DNA of 64,000 nt from Arion vulgaris. Taxonomy: Eukaryota; Mollusca; Gastropoda; Stylommatophora; Arionidae. Of this stretch, positions 1-9,576 are shown one piece after another (the first letter of the stretch is position 1; each line of letters starts with the position of its first letter). Below the pieces are notes generated by a model. The model did no database searches. It was not told the origin of the DNA and saw nothing but the letters and a program-made list of their open reading frames with translations. A program made the translations under genes and the position numbers. Where the stretch lies: assembly GCA_020796225.1 (NCBI GenBank), contig CM036775.1, positions 14,876,875 through 14,940,874 of the forward strand, in the 5' to 3' direction.

Positions 1-21
1 ATCGTGGAATATTTTTCTGAT

Positions 22-272
22 CTTTCTTCTTCTTTGCGTTCGTTCTTTACGACCAATTTTAATCACTCTTTGTGATATGTTTGATCTTTGCCAAGAACGT
101 GTATACGTTGCACATTGGTTTGGTAGGCCCCTAAACGCATAGACTTTTACACGTTTAGGACACGTGCATCCGTTTTCAGCCAAACCTCTTTACTCGCCTC
201 TTACGACATGCGTGGCAGGTAACAGTGGTTGTATTCTTTACACCCCAAATTTGGTCCCGATAACCACTGGCG
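22..272 (-). repeat. SINE-A copy, full length
   Basis: Minus-strand copy of the roughly 255-bp SINE-A family. The head reads CGAGTGGTTA-like (resembling the D arm of a Ser/Leu tRNA), then a core containing AAAGAATAGAACCACTGTTA and GTCGTAAGAGGCGACTAAGG, and a (GAA)n tail. An 11-bp direct repeat, ATTTTTCTGAT, flanks it at 11-21 and 273-283, which marks a retroposition target-site duplication. Confidence 0.8.
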
Positions 273-332
273 ATTTTTCTGATTTTTACAGCTCTTAGGT
301 CGACCAATGCTTTATGGGCACCAGGAAAGGTA

Positions 333-601
333 AAAAAAAAAATAAAGGAACCTTTCATACCTCGTGGTATATGGTCAATACAGTGTTAGGCCTGTATTTT
401 CATTGACCGTCGGCACACGATGGGTGATGTGGTCAGCATCACGCCGGCCGCCTTTACTTTCCCAGAGCATGTCTGGTACCCAGTTGAGGCTGGGTCGACC
501 TGAAGCCGTCGCGGTCGGGAAAAATTCCACGCGCATTGCGGGCTGAACCGGACCACCAGCCTTGCGAAGCGGTTCACTAACAACTACGCTACAGCGGCTC
601 T
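333..601 (-). repeat. SINE-J copy
   Basis: Minus-strand SINE with a tRNA-like head (GTAGTTGTTAGTGAA as an A-box region, GGTTCA-type B box) and a T/A-rich 3' tail. The 14-bp TSD CACCAGGAAAGGTA lies at 319-332 and 602-615. The target sequence is the edge of the 44-bp minisatellite that follows. Confidence 0.75.
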
Positions 602-740
602 CACCAGGAAAGGTACTGGACAGTAAAGACGGTCGGAGTGATGTTGACCAGAAAAGGTACTGAACAGTAAAGACGGTCGGAGTGATGTTGACCAGGAAAG
701 GTACTGAGCAGTAAAGATGGTCAGAGTGATGTTGATCACA
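602..740 (+). repeat. 44-bp minisatellite, 3 copies
   Basis: Three tandem units begin ACCAGGAAAGGTACTG and contain CAGTAAAGACGGTCGGAGTG. They lie directly against SINE-J, whose TSD is part of the unit. No coding potential. Confidence 0.75.
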
Positions 741-762
741 TCAATCATCGTCTGTCTAGATC

Positions 763-1622
763 ATAGATTCCCAAACTTTTTCAGCCCACCGTCCACTTTG
801 CAGAACGTAAACTTTGTAAAGCCACCCTCCACGTTATAACAGTTTGCCAACGCCCCCACTTTATATATACATGCTCTATTTTCTCTTTGACATAGAAAAT
901 CGATATATATTTCTGTAATACATGGTCAATTTTTAAATTATTATATGCATGAAATAGAAAATTGATGAAAAAATGGATCGTGTAAGACGGGCATAAGATG
1001 AGTTAAAATGCAGAATTCAAATTTTAAATGATTATTCAATCGTAAAATCACGAAAATTATTTATTTAAAAATATTTATTATTAATTTCTTTTTTAAAGTA
1101 GTTCTGTTGTATGCATCTCCTTCTTCGAACGCTCAGTGTCAACCACTTGTCAACCACTTGTCAACCACTCTGTGTGATTTGCATGTATCTGAGACAAAAA
1201 AGCGATTGTACGTTGTGCCAGTTATGAGCCTACAAGTAGGCACGATTTTCGCACTGCTTTTTATTTACTAGGTAGCATCCTAGGGTCTACATCAGTCGCG
1301 TCTTACAACATGCATTGTAGGTCGCAGTGGTACTAGTATTTGCTTCCCTTGCGGGCCCCGGCACCACACGGGGGCTGTATGGGTTAAAAGCAAAGAAAAC
1401 GACTAAAACAATAGCGAATAAGCTGCAAACATTCGTCAACTGGTTTCCACGCAGAATAGAGAGACTTGAGATAGTTTGATAGCACCACAAAAGAAATGCT
1501 TATGGAGTCACCGACCCCTAATCGCATGAACATTCCCAAAATTCTTCTGAAACCACTATCGCCCCCTTAGAACGCTTCAGAGCCCACTGGGCGGCGGTAC
1601 CGCCCACTTTGAGAAACGCTGG
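763..1622. mobile_element. Non-autonomous hAT-type element
   Basis: Termini are imperfect inverted repeats (left ATTCCCAAACTTTTTCAGCC, right CCCACTTTGAGAAAC). The element is flanked by the 8-bp direct repeat TCTAGATC at 755-762 and 1623-1630, the TSD length of hAT transposons. It has no transposase ORF and is enlarged by a SINE-B at 1119-1372. A second copy lies at 33059-33620. Confidence 0.7.
1119..1372 (-). repeat. SINE-B copy
   Basis: Minus-strand SINE-B. On its sense strand it reads GGCGACTGATGTAGG, GGCGCATAACTGGCACAACG, GATTTGTATGATC-like core and a GTTCGAAGAAGAAG tail. A short repeat, TGTATG, flanks it. It lies inside the hAT-type element; the copy of that element at 33 kb lacks it. 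Confidence 0.75.
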
Positions 1623-1708
1623 TCTAGATCAAGGAAAAAGACGGTCCTAACGTCGTGTTACTCAGTATACCTCGAGGTATGGAAAAGGGTTCCTTATGGG
1701 GCCCTAAA

Positions 1709-1919
1709 GCCCGCGTGCCCAGCGTGTTCGTAGCGCGTTGGACTGTGGGTGACTAGCCCTCTGTGTGTACGGGTTCAATTCCGTGGGCAGGCAGAAAAGC
1801 CACAGACTCCCCAGATTCACGGTGTTCGTGGCACCGAACCGAAGGGTTACGATGTCCATGGCACCGAGCCGAAGAGCTGAAAAAGCTCAAGTGCTTCTGG
1901 ATCGGAAAAAAAAAAAAAA
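1709..1919 (+). repeat. SINE-T copy (tRNA-derived, poly(A))
   Basis: Head GTTCGTAGCGCGTTGG (A-box region), B box GGGTTCAATTCC, body with ACGGTGTTCGTGGCACCGAA, tail AGTGCTTCTGGATCGG plus poly(A). TSD ATGGGGCCCTAAA at 1696-1708 and 1920-1932. A real tRNA gene is excluded because the tRNA-like part does not fold past the B box and the element continues for 200 bp. Confidence 0.85.
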
Positions 1920-2042
1920 ATGGGGCCCTAAAATGGGGTCCACAAATTCATACAATCTAGATTCTAGGGCCGTAACGGATGAATTCCGTAGCTCCGGCAC
2001 CAAACAACGGATTCTCCAGAAAAGATGTACGTGTGAGCTCAG

Positions 2043-2960
2043 CGACGTGGTTCAGGTTCGAACCAATAGAGCGTAAGGTAAACTACTTGACCACTTAGTT
2101 ATACAGACCTTCTAATTTACATATTACGATGTACAACGAGGCCAAATACTTAGGGCAATTTTCACTGCAGACGGAAGTATCGATAAGGAAATCAGCAATC
2201 GATGCACAAAAGCTAATCAGATACTAGGGCGCCTGAGTGGTTACCAGGGCCCAAATTTGGGGTGTAAAGAATAGAACCACTGTTACATGCCCCGCATGTC
2301 GTAAGAGGCGACTAAGGAGGTTAGGCTGAAATCGGATGCATGTGTCCTAAACGTGTAGAAGTCTATGCGTTTAGGGACCTACCAAACGAATGTGCAACGT
2401 ATACACGTTCTTGGCAAAGATCAAACATATCACAAAGAGTGATTAAATTTGATCGTAAAGAACGAACGCAAAGAAGAGGAAAAATGTACTGGGGCAGTTA
2501 ATGCTGTCACATAAAGAGATACCGCTAAAAACTAAAGCAAATCTCATAAGAACGATTTTCTGGCCAACACTATGTTACCAGTGTCAAGCATGACCAATAA
2601 CAGCAGCTAATGAGCGGAAAATCATAACGACAGAGATGAGGTGTCTTAGAAGAGCTGCAGGTGTGACAATAAGAGACAAAATTAGAAATGAAGAAATCAG
2701 AAGAAGACTGGATGTGAAACCGGTCATGCAATTCATAAAAGAACAACAGATTAACTGGTTTGGTCACCTGACAAGAATGTCCTGGTATCGCCTATCACAG
2801 AGAGCCACACAGAACAAAAGTATAACAGGTACAGAGCAAAAGGAAGACCACACAAAAGATGGAGCAACGACATTAAGAACAGCCTTAAGAAAATAAACAG
2901 CTTGCAAAGTGCCTTAAAACAAGCACACACAAGATCACTACGTTTCGCACCCAACACTTC
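2043..2960 (+). pseudogene. LINE reverse transcriptase C-terminal fragment, split by SINE-A
   Basis: In-frame remnants of a LINE ORF: TADGSIDKEISNRCTKANQI at about 2165-2230, then after the SINE IKEQQINWFGHLTRM and ALKQAHTRS up to the stop near 2965. This is the conserved thumb/C-terminal tail seen in many non-LTR retrotransposons. SINE-A at 2230-2486 interrupts it. The ORF 3' end and following bases are the first unit of the array at 2918-4062. The element is antisense to the sulfotransferase gene. Confidence 0.7.
2230..2486 (+). repeat. SINE-A copy nested in a LINE
   Basis: Full-length plus-strand SINE-A. The target duplication TACTAGGG (2222-2229) versus TACTGGGG (2487-2494) has one mismatch. 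Removing the SINE and one repeat joins the LINE reading frame on both sides. Confidence 0.8.
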
Positions 2961-4062
2961 TATAAAGAAGTAAATGGTGGAAGAGAAGAACAAGCACACA
3001 CAAGATCACTACGTTTCACCCCAACACTTCTATAAAGAAGTAAATGGTGGAAGAGAAGAACAAGCACACACAAGATCACTACGTTTCGCACCCAACACTT
3101 CTATAAAGAAGTAAATGGTGGAAGAGAAGAACAAGCACACACAAGATCACTACGTTTCCCCAACACTTCTATAAAGAAGTAAATGGTGGAAGAGAAGAAC
3201 AAGCACACACAAGATCACTACGTTTCGCACCCAACACTTCTATAAAGAAGTAAATGGTGGAAGAGAAGAACAAGCACACACAAGATCACTACGTTTCACC
3301 CCCAACACTTCTATAAAGAAGTAAATGGTGGAAGAGAAGAACAAGCACACACAAGATCACTACGTTTCACCCCAACACTTCTATAAAGAAGTCAATGGTG
3401 GAAGAGAAGAAGAACAAGCACACACAAGATCACTACGTTTCGCACTCAACACTTCTATAAAGAAGTAAATGGTGGAAGAGAAGAACAAGCACACACAAGA
3501 TCACTACGTTTCGCACCCAACACTTCTATAAAGAAGTAAATGGTGGAAGAGAAGAAAACAAGCACACACAAGATCACTACGTTTCACCCCTAACACTTCT
3601 ATAAAGAAGTCAATGGTGGAAGAGAAGAACAAGCACACACAAGATCACTACGTTTCGCACCCAACACTTCTATAAAGAAGTAAATGGTGGAAGAGAAGAA
3701 GAAGCACACACAAGATCACTACGTTTCACCCCAACACTTCTATAAAGAAGTAAATGGTGGAAGAGAAGAAGAACAAGCACACACAAGATCACTACGTTTC
3801 ACCCCGGCAACACTTCTATAAAGAAGTCAATGGTGGAAGAGAAGAACAAGCACACACAAGATCACTACGTTTGCCCCCAACACTTCTATAAAGAAGTAAA
3901 TGGTGGAAGAGAAGAAGAAGCACACACAAGATCACTACGTTTCACCCCAACACTTCTATAAAGAAGTCAATGATGGAAGAGAAGAACAAGCACACACAAG
4001 ATCACTACGTTTCACCCCGGCAACACTTCTATAAATAAGTCAATGGTGGAAGAGAAGAAGAA
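2918..4062 (+). repeat. About 72-bp satellite derived from a LINE 3' end, about 16 units
   Basis: Each unit carries ACAAGCACACACAAGATCAC, CAACACTTCTATAAAGAAGT and ATGGTGGAAGAGAAGAA. The first unit is continuous with the LINE ORF end (ALKQAHTRS..., stop, GAA-rich tail). A single-copy version of the same LINE tail lies antisense at 17525-17815. The array ends about 14 bp from the splice donor of sulfotransferase exon 2. Confidence 0.85.
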
Positions 4063-4076
4063 GAAGATAATCTTAC

Positions 4077-4189
4077 CTCAAGCTCTTCAGGTATTGTATA
4101 CTCCATCATTCCATCATCTTTTTCAATCATTTGCAAGTCGGTTGTACCAGCCAGTAAAATTCTAACCATCTCCCAAACCCAATGGGTAC
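4077..4189 (-). CDS. Cytosolic sulfotransferase, coding exon 2 (partial gene)
   Basis: Second coding exon of a PAPS-dependent cytosolic sulfotransferase, an enzyme that transfers sulfonate to small acceptors. It reads THWVWEMVRILLAGTTDLQM, then an acidic stretch ending TIPEELE. Joined to exon 1 it completes the PAPS-binding loop YPKSGTHW; the split codon is G|GT, giving Gly. The acceptor is ACTTTCAG/GTACC and the donor GAG/GTAAGA, leaving phase 0. The SINE-J at 4199-4474 stops 10 bp from the acceptor, and the LINE-derived array starts about 14 bp past the donor. Later exons (3'-phosphate motif, dimerisation motif) are not in the window and should lie to the left. Family assignment is firm; the subfamily is not determined. 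Confidence 0.88.
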
Positions 4190-4198
4190 CTGAAAGTA

Positions 4199-4474
4199 AG
4201 TAAAAAAAAAGTAAAAGAACCCTTTCATACCTTGTGGTATATAGGGCAATACAGTGTTAGGCCTGTATTTTTCACTGACTGTCCGCACACGATGGGTGAT
4301 GTGGTCAGCATCACACCGGCCGCCTTTACTTTCCCAGAGCACGTCTGGTACCCAGTTGAGGCTGGGTCGACCTGAGAGCCGTCGCGGTCGGGAAAAATGC
4401 CCACTGTGGGAGTTGAACCCGGACCACCAGCCTTGAGAAGCGAGTTCACTAACAACTACACTACCGCGGCTCTC
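4199..4474 (-). repeat. SINE-J copy abutting the exon-2 acceptor
   Basis: Minus-strand SINE-J, the same sense as the sulfotransferase gene. TSD GTACCTGAAAGTA at 4186-4198 and 4475-4487. That TSD contains the splice acceptor and the first four exon bases (TACTTTCAG/GTAC in gene sense). The pyrimidine-rich 3' tail of the SINE (CTTTTACTTTTTTTTTAC) now lies immediately upstream of the functional acceptor. Confidence 0.85.
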
Positions 4475-4497
4475 GTACCTGAAAGTATTGAATATTA

Positions 4498-4950
4498 AAA
4501 GTTCTCTTCTTCAGCGATCTCTGATCATGCGCTTAGTTTACTGTGGCCCACAAACTGGGCAGTAAGCTTCAGGTCTGTCAGGTTCTTCTTTAGCATCTCT
4601 GATCATGCGCTTAGTTTACTGTGGACCACAAACTGGGCAGTAAGTTTCAGGTCTGTCAGGTCTTCTTCTTCAGCGATCTCTGGTCATGCGCTTAATTTAC
4701 TGTGGCCACAAACTGGGCAGTAAGCTTCAGGTCTGTCAGGTCTTCTTCTTTAGCATCTCTGATCATGCGCTTAGTTTACTGTGGACCACAAACTGGGCAG
4801 TAAGCTTCAGGTCTGTCAGGTCTTCTTCTTCAGTGATCTCTGATCATGCGCTTAGTTTACTGTGGACCACAAACTGGGCAGTAAGCTTCAGGTCTGTCAG
4901 GTTTCTTCTTCAGCGATCTCTGATCATGCGCTTAGTTTACTGTGGCCCAC
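4498..4950. repeat. About 85-bp minisatellite in sulfotransferase intron 1
   Basis: About five to six units containing CTCTGATCATGCGCTTAGTT and CACAAACTGGGCAGTAAG, with small indels. A 116-aa frame across it is repeat-encoded. The right edge passes into a truncated SINE-C. Confidence 0.8.
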
Positions 4951-5336
4951 AAGAGATCCCTTTTCCAGAGATCCATGATCTCACTGTATGTGAGATCGAG
5001 TTCCTAGTCCTATCGGAGAGGGAGGATAAAATGTAGGTCCCGTCTTCAATTTGAGCACGTAAAAGAACTCACGGCAGTTCAAACTCGAGACGAGCAAGCT
5101 GGAAAGCCGCTTCCGGGAAAATTCATTAGAAAAGTTTTTAAACAAAAAAATTTCTACATAAATATCTTATCCATCTTAAAAATTACAACATCAGGGACCC
5201 TCGCCGGTGCTACGAAGTTCGTGCACTGCAGCTGAGATCTTCCTGTGTAAAAAAGATATCGGAGCACACATGGTTACTTACCGAAGTGCAATGATGATGG
5301 TCCTATCAATCAATCTATCAATCAATCAATCGATCA
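4951..5336 (+). repeat. SINE-C copy, 5'-truncated
   Basis: Starts in the SINE-C body (GAGATCCCTTTTCCAGAGAT), continues through GACCCTCGCCGGTGCTAC and ATGGTTACTTACCGAAGTGC, and ends in the family's (ATCA)n tail at 5307-5336. The tRNA-like head is missing. It lies in sulfotransferase intron 1, antisense to the gene. Confidence 0.8.
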
Positions 5337-5374
5337 TAATAAACAATCGACGAAAATATTCAATGGATACATAC

Positions 5375-5534
5375 CAGATTTAGGATAAGCACAAACAATA
5401 ACATCGTCTTCTCTAGCTTTGAATGTCTTCATACCAGCAAGGGCTTCTCTGGGGAAGTCAGGTAACCATCGGCCTTCATATTCCAGAACTGTAAGACTGT
5501 TTCCTGCAGCATCCTTGACTTTCTTCAGCTCCAT
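5375..5534 (-). CDS. Cytosolic sulfotransferase, coding exon 1 (partial gene)
   Basis: Encodes the first 53 residues of a cytosolic sulfotransferase, starting MELKKVKDAAG, with WLPDFPREALAGM and the strand leading into the PAPS loop (DDVIVCAYPKS). The donor is TCTG/GTATGT and leaves phase 1; exon 2 supplies the remaining two bases of Gly and THW. The start was chosen because it is the only ATG before the conserved region and the frame upstream is short; 5' UTR and promoter are not recognised. Family members are usually 280-340 residues, so the two visible exons give about 91. The protein should be cytosolic: no signal peptide or membrane segment is seen. Confidence 0.88.
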
Positions 5535-5816
5535 ACTTTATATATGTCGTCAATTGAAAATAGAAAAGTAAAATTAGATACGAAACAAACTAATTGTCTG
5601 AAGGTCTAAAACCGAAATATTGATTTTATTGCCCCGGGTTTTACCCAATATTGCTAGGTCCATCTCCACACAAATCACACACCACCTGTCGAGAGTATTG
5701 CACAAAGCACAAACTCCGGAGCTCCGGCAACAATCCTAGTGGTCTCTGGAAAAAAATACACTCGTGAACAGAACGGAGCAATCGGGAATCAAATCGACGA
5801 CATTCGGAATGCAAGG

Positions 5817-6255
5817 GCTCTCTGTGACGTAGAGGTTAGGTACTCGTCTCTCGTGACAAAGGTACCAGGTTCGCTCTCTCGCGGTGTCATCTGGATATTT
5901 TCCCAGAGATCCCTGATCTCAGTGTAGGTGAGATCGAGTACGAGTCCTATCGGAGACGGACGATAAAACGTAGGTCCCGTGTTCAATTTGAGCACGTAAA
6001 AGAACCCACAGCAGTTTAAAATCGAGAAGAGTAGGCTGGAAAGCCACTGCCCGAGCAAAATTCATTTGAAAAGATAAAAATAAAATTCCGACAAAAATAT
6101 TTTCATATTAAAAAAATTGCATCGGGGACCCTCGCCGGTGCTATGGAGTTCGTGCACTGCAGCTGAGACCTCCCTGTGTAAGAAAGAGATCAGCGCACAC
6201 ATGGTTACTCTCCGAAATGCAATGTTGATGGTGCTGTCAATCAATCAATCAATTT
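5817..6255 (+). repeat. SINE-C copy, full length
   Basis: tRNA-like head TCTGTGACGTAGAGGTTAGG, B box CCAGGTTCGCTC, body and (ATCA)n tail. Flanked by GGAATGCAAGG / GGAACGCAAGG, a target duplication made from SINE-G sequence. SINE-C units run about 440 bp. Confidence 0.8.
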
Positions 6256-6275
6256 GGAACGCAAGGCAAGGACTT

Positions 6276-6461
6276 TTTAAAAAAAAATTTCCGATCTAGA
6301 AGCACTTGAGCTTTTCAGCTCTTGGGGTGTTCGATGTCGGCCACGAACACCGTAAATCTGGGGAATCTGTGGCTTTTTCTGCCATTCCGCGGAATTGAAC
6401 CCGCACACACAGAGGGATAGTCACCGTAGTCCAACGCGCTACGAACACGCTGGGCAGACGG
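6276..6461 (-). repeat. SINE-T copy nested at the SINE-C/SINE-G boundary
   Basis: Minus-strand SINE-T, with B box GGTTCAATTCC in sense and a short poly(A). The 15-bp TSD GCAAGGCAAGGACTT lies at 6261-6275 and 6462-6476. Part of the body between the box region and the tail is deleted relative to other copies. Confidence 0.8.
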
Positions 6462-6510
6462 GCAAGGCAAGGACTTAAACTCTTAACCACTTAGCTATAA
6501 AGACTCTTTA

Positions 6511-6894
6511 AGAGCTCAGAAATACTGATACATTCAACATGAAACCAAGACATGCTACTGAGGTAATTAAAACGAGGTCTTTTGTTGTCTCTGCACCGGT
6601 TCACTGGTTAAACAGAGGAACAATGGAACAGGATTGTTGCACAATATCTCTAGTTTCACGAATTGTTAGTTAAGTAACATAAGTTATTTTCTTGTCGTGT
6701 CTTGTCTAATGGGCGTCTGTAGCTTAAGTCAGCGGTTCCGAAACTTTGCATTACCACGGAGCCATTTTAAACACATTTTGCTGCCGCCGACCCCCCACAA
6801 GTTTATATTTATGAAAATGAACAGGAATTAATCTTTGTGTTTCAATAGCAAGCAATGTTCTCAAACTGCTGGAAATTTCAAACTCTCTTTCTCT
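6511..6894. other. Mostly unassigned; possible hAT-like end near 6738
   Basis: No gene is seen. AGCGGTTCCGAAACTTTGCA followed by CGGAGCCATT and CTGCCGCCGACC at about 6738-6805 resembles one end of a hAT-type element like the copies at 763 and 33059, but no partner end or TSD was found. Confidence 0.35.
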
Positions 6895-7378
6895 CTCTCT
6901 TTAGCCTGTTACACCCCTGGCGTTTAGGGCAGCAACAAACGTACACCATTCTTCCCTGTTCATGGCCTTCCTCTGTATTGTGTTCCAGCTATGATTCATT
7001 TCTTTCAGTTCTTGCTCTATCGTTCTCCTCCAGGTCGTCTTGGGTCTTCCACGTTTTCGCCTACCCTCTGGAGTTCATCTCAGTGCAGGTTTCGTGTCGG
7101 AGCCAGTCTCCATGCGCATCACATGTCCAATCTATTTCCAGCGCCGTCTTCGGATGATAGTGCCCATATTCTCTTGTTGGCATCGTGCAAGCAATTCTTG
7201 GTTCGAGATAGTAGTCGGCCAGTACACGCGTAAGATTTTTCGCAGACAAGTTGTATGAAATGTGGAGAGTCTGGACATATCCTGTTCTGTCATTCTCCAG
7301 CATTCCGATCCGTACAGCAATGTTGACAGCACACAGCTGTTATAGATACGAAGTTTCAAACGATCCTTCATTTTGTCA
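6895..7378 (-). pseudogene. LINE ORF C-terminal fragment
   Basis: Minus-strand LINE tail: LKLRIYNSCVLSTLLYGSEC, FHTTCLRKILRVYWPTTIS, LLARCQQENMGTIIRRRRWK, then after a frameshift WIGHVMRM-type and GRRKRGRPKTTWRRTIEQEL, ending near 6899. This is the thumb and C-terminal region of a non-LTR reverse transcriptase. It is 5'-truncated and frameshifted, so not functional. Confidence 0.8.
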
Positions 7379-7549
7379 TGTCATGTCGGACTCCGGTCTA
7401 GTCCGGGTCCTTTGATTTTACAGCGGAACTAGTTTACCACCGCTCTTATACATGTTTACAAAATGTATTGTTCTGTTTGAAATGTCAAGGATCCGAATAT
7501 TTCTTCAAGCGCTTGAGCACCTATTGTAGGTACCTTGCGGTCCTTGGAC

Positions 7550-7810
7550 CTCAGTCTGTGAAACGCTGTAGGGAGTTCAATCACAACCCATGCGTACCTG
7601 ATTCAAACTTCGCGGTCGGTAGTTTGGAAGTAAATTTGTTCGACGTGAGCTTTTACGAACGGTAAAAATAAACATCACCGTTCAGAAAGCAATGTACTGA
7701 ACGTATAAGTGGTGCCAAGAAAAAAATAGAGGACTAATTTACTGTTGGGGATGGCGATGTACTGTAAAGGATTTGCTAAGATTTTCATTTCATTTTTGTC
7801 TTATCCACAT
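7550..7810 (+). repeat. SINE-I copy
   Basis: Shares CACAACCCATGCGTACCTG, the stretch ATTCAAACTTCGCGGT, GTAAAAATAAACATCACCG, ACTGAACGTATAAGTGGTGC and AGGATTTGCTA with the copies at 39470, 55560 and 62935. The 5' head is poorly preserved. Confidence 0.6.
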
Positions 7811-7914
7811 GTGGCGTGAAGCGGCGTGGGGAGTTTCAGTTTTTTATCCTGTATCATGTATGTTGCATTTGTAGTTGTTAGTTCTTTGATGTGGCAGGAT
7901 ATCTGTGATATTAT

Positions 7915-8129
7915 TATTTATTTTTTTGTCCCCGATCCAGAAGTACTTGAGCTTTTCAGCTCTTCGGCTCGGTGCCATGGACGTTGTAACCCTTCGGTTC
8001 GGTGCCACGAACACCGTAAATCTGGGAAATCTGTGGCTTTTTCTGCCATCCCGCGGAATTGAACCCGCACACACAGAGGGATAGTCACCCGTAGTCCAAC
8101 GCGCTACGAACACGCTGGGCAGACGGGCG
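7915..8129 (-). repeat. SINE-T copy, full length
   Basis: Minus-strand SINE-T with T-run (poly(A) in sense) at 7915-7927, tail motif GATCCAGAAG, B box and GCCCAGCGTGTTCGTAGCGC head. TSD TGTGATATTAT at 7904-7914 and 8130-8140. Confidence 0.85.
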
Positions 8130-8140
8130 TGTGATATTAT

Positions 8141-8405
8141 CTATCCATCTGGTTCTTGGTCTTCCTCAAGCTCTGTGTTCGGGTTGCCCGTTGTTATAAG
8201 AGCAAGATGGTAGTAGATCTGGTTTCATTCCCTTAGGTGACCGAACCATTTTGTTTGTTATCTTCTAATATGTTGGATGATTGGTGTGATTTCAATTACA
8301 TTTCTAATGTTCTCATTTCTCAATCTATTCTGTCTTGTAACATTGACAGCTTTTCTTAAACAGTTCATTTCACATGTTGTGATCTTTTTTCTTGAGATTT
8401 AGTTA
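8141..8405 (-). pseudogene. LINE ORF tail fragment
   Basis: Minus-strand remnants: KMVRSPKGMKPDLLPSC and GRPRTRWID near the left end, matching the WFGHL...GRPRKRW tail of LINE ORFs. Stops and frameshifts are present. Confidence 0.5.
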
Positions 8406-8410
8406 GGGAC

Positions 8411-8667
8411 CCGCCTGAGTGGTTACCAGGGCCCAAATTTGGGGTGTAAAGAATAGAACCACTGTTACCTGCCCACGCATGTCGTAAGAGGCGAATAAGG
8501 AGGTTTGGATGAAATCGGGTGCAAATGTCCTAAACGTGTAGAAATCTATGCGTTTAGGGGCCTACCAAACCAATGTGCAACGTATACACGTTCTTGGCAA
8601 AGATCAAACATATCACAAAGAGTGATTAAAATTGGTCGTAAAGAACAAACGCAAAGAAGAAGAAGAG
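8411..8667 (+). repeat. SINE-A copy, full length
   Basis: Complete from CGCCTGAGTGGTTACC to the GAAGAAGAAGA tail. TSD GTTAGGGAC at 8402-8410 and 8668-8676. Confidence 0.85.
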
Positions 8668-8689
8668 GTTAGGGACGATGCATGACATT

Positions 8690-8890
8690 GGATTTCCCTA
8701 TACGTTTCCGTTTTTTTCCCCTTAAATACACCCCACCTGCTTAGTTTATTGTACAAAGCAAGAACTCCGTAGCTCCAACAACAATCCAAAGGAAAGATAC
8801 ACTCATGAACAGAATGACGTGGTCCGGATTCCAAACTCATGACCTTCTGAAAACAAGGCAAACGGATTGACCTCTTCGCCACAGACACTC
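8690..8890 (-). repeat. SINE-G copy, diverged
   Basis: Reverse-complement SINE-G body: ACCCCACCTGCTTAG, TTGTACAAAGCAAGAACTCC, ATACACTCATGAACAGAA and CTCATGACCTTCTGAAAACA at the head end. Confidence 0.65.
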
Positions 8891-9042
8891 ACTTTTGAGT
8901 AACATATATTACGCAATTTCAGTCAGACAGCTGTAGTTGGACAAATTGTCGAAAATGAAGCCTGTGTGAAAAGGTTACGTGACACTTTTTAACATATACG
9001 CTTTTTCAAAAGTCAGACATTGTGCAAACCCAGGGAGGGTGT

Positions 9043-9486
9043 CTGTGGCGTAGAGGTTCGGTGCTCATATCTCGTGTCAAAGGTACCAGGTTCGCTCCCT
9101 CGTGGAGCCATCTGGATATTTTCCAGATATCCCAGATCTCAGTGTAGGTGAGAACGAGTTCCTAGTCCTATCGAAGATGGACGATAAAACGTAGGTCCCA
9201 TTTTCAATTTGAGCACGTAAAAGAACCCTCGGCAGTTCAAAATCGAGAAGAGCAGGCTGGAAGCCGTTGCTCGGTAAAATTCATTACAGAATATTAAAAA
9301 TAAAATTTTACAAAAATATCTTCACCATCTTCAACATTACTTCGTGGACCCTCGCCGGAGCTACGGAATTTGTGTACTGCAACTGAGATCTTCCTGTGCA
9401 AGAAAAATATCGAAGCACACATGGCTACTCACCGAAATGCAATGATGATAGTGCTATCAATCAATCAATCAATAAATCAATCAATT
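9043..9486 (+). repeat. SINE-C copy, full length, followed by a SINE-G remnant
   Basis: Head GTGTCTGTGGCGTAGAGG, B box CCAGGTTCGCTCCC, body and tail of repeated ATCA at 9460-9486. The next about 60 bp (GGAATGCAAGGCAACGGA ... TTTAGCCATAGAG) are the antisense head of a SINE-G, the same arrangement as at 6.2 kb. Confidence 0.8.
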
Positions 9487-9576
9487 CGGAATGCAAGGCA
9501 ACGGATAAACCTCTCAACCATTTAGCCATAGAGATCCCCCTAAGAGATAAGAAATAATGATACGTTTTGATCTACT

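Larger units (their letters stand above)
5597..6510 (-). repeat. SINE-G copy split by SINE-C and SINE-T
   Basis: Minus-strand SINE-G. On its sense strand the family reads TAAGTGGTTAA (A box), GGTTCGAATC (B box), GATTGTTGCCGGAGCTACGG, GCAATACTCTCGGCAGGTGG and a tail CAATCCTTCGG. Segments lie at 5597-5816 and 6462-6510; SINE-C and SINE-T separate them. This is the oldest layer of a three-level nest. Confidence 0.75.

Noticed and set aside
5535..5560. TATATAAAG just upstream of the sulfotransferase ATG as a TATA box
   Set aside because: It lies only a few bases from the start codon, too close to serve as a core promoter for this ATG.
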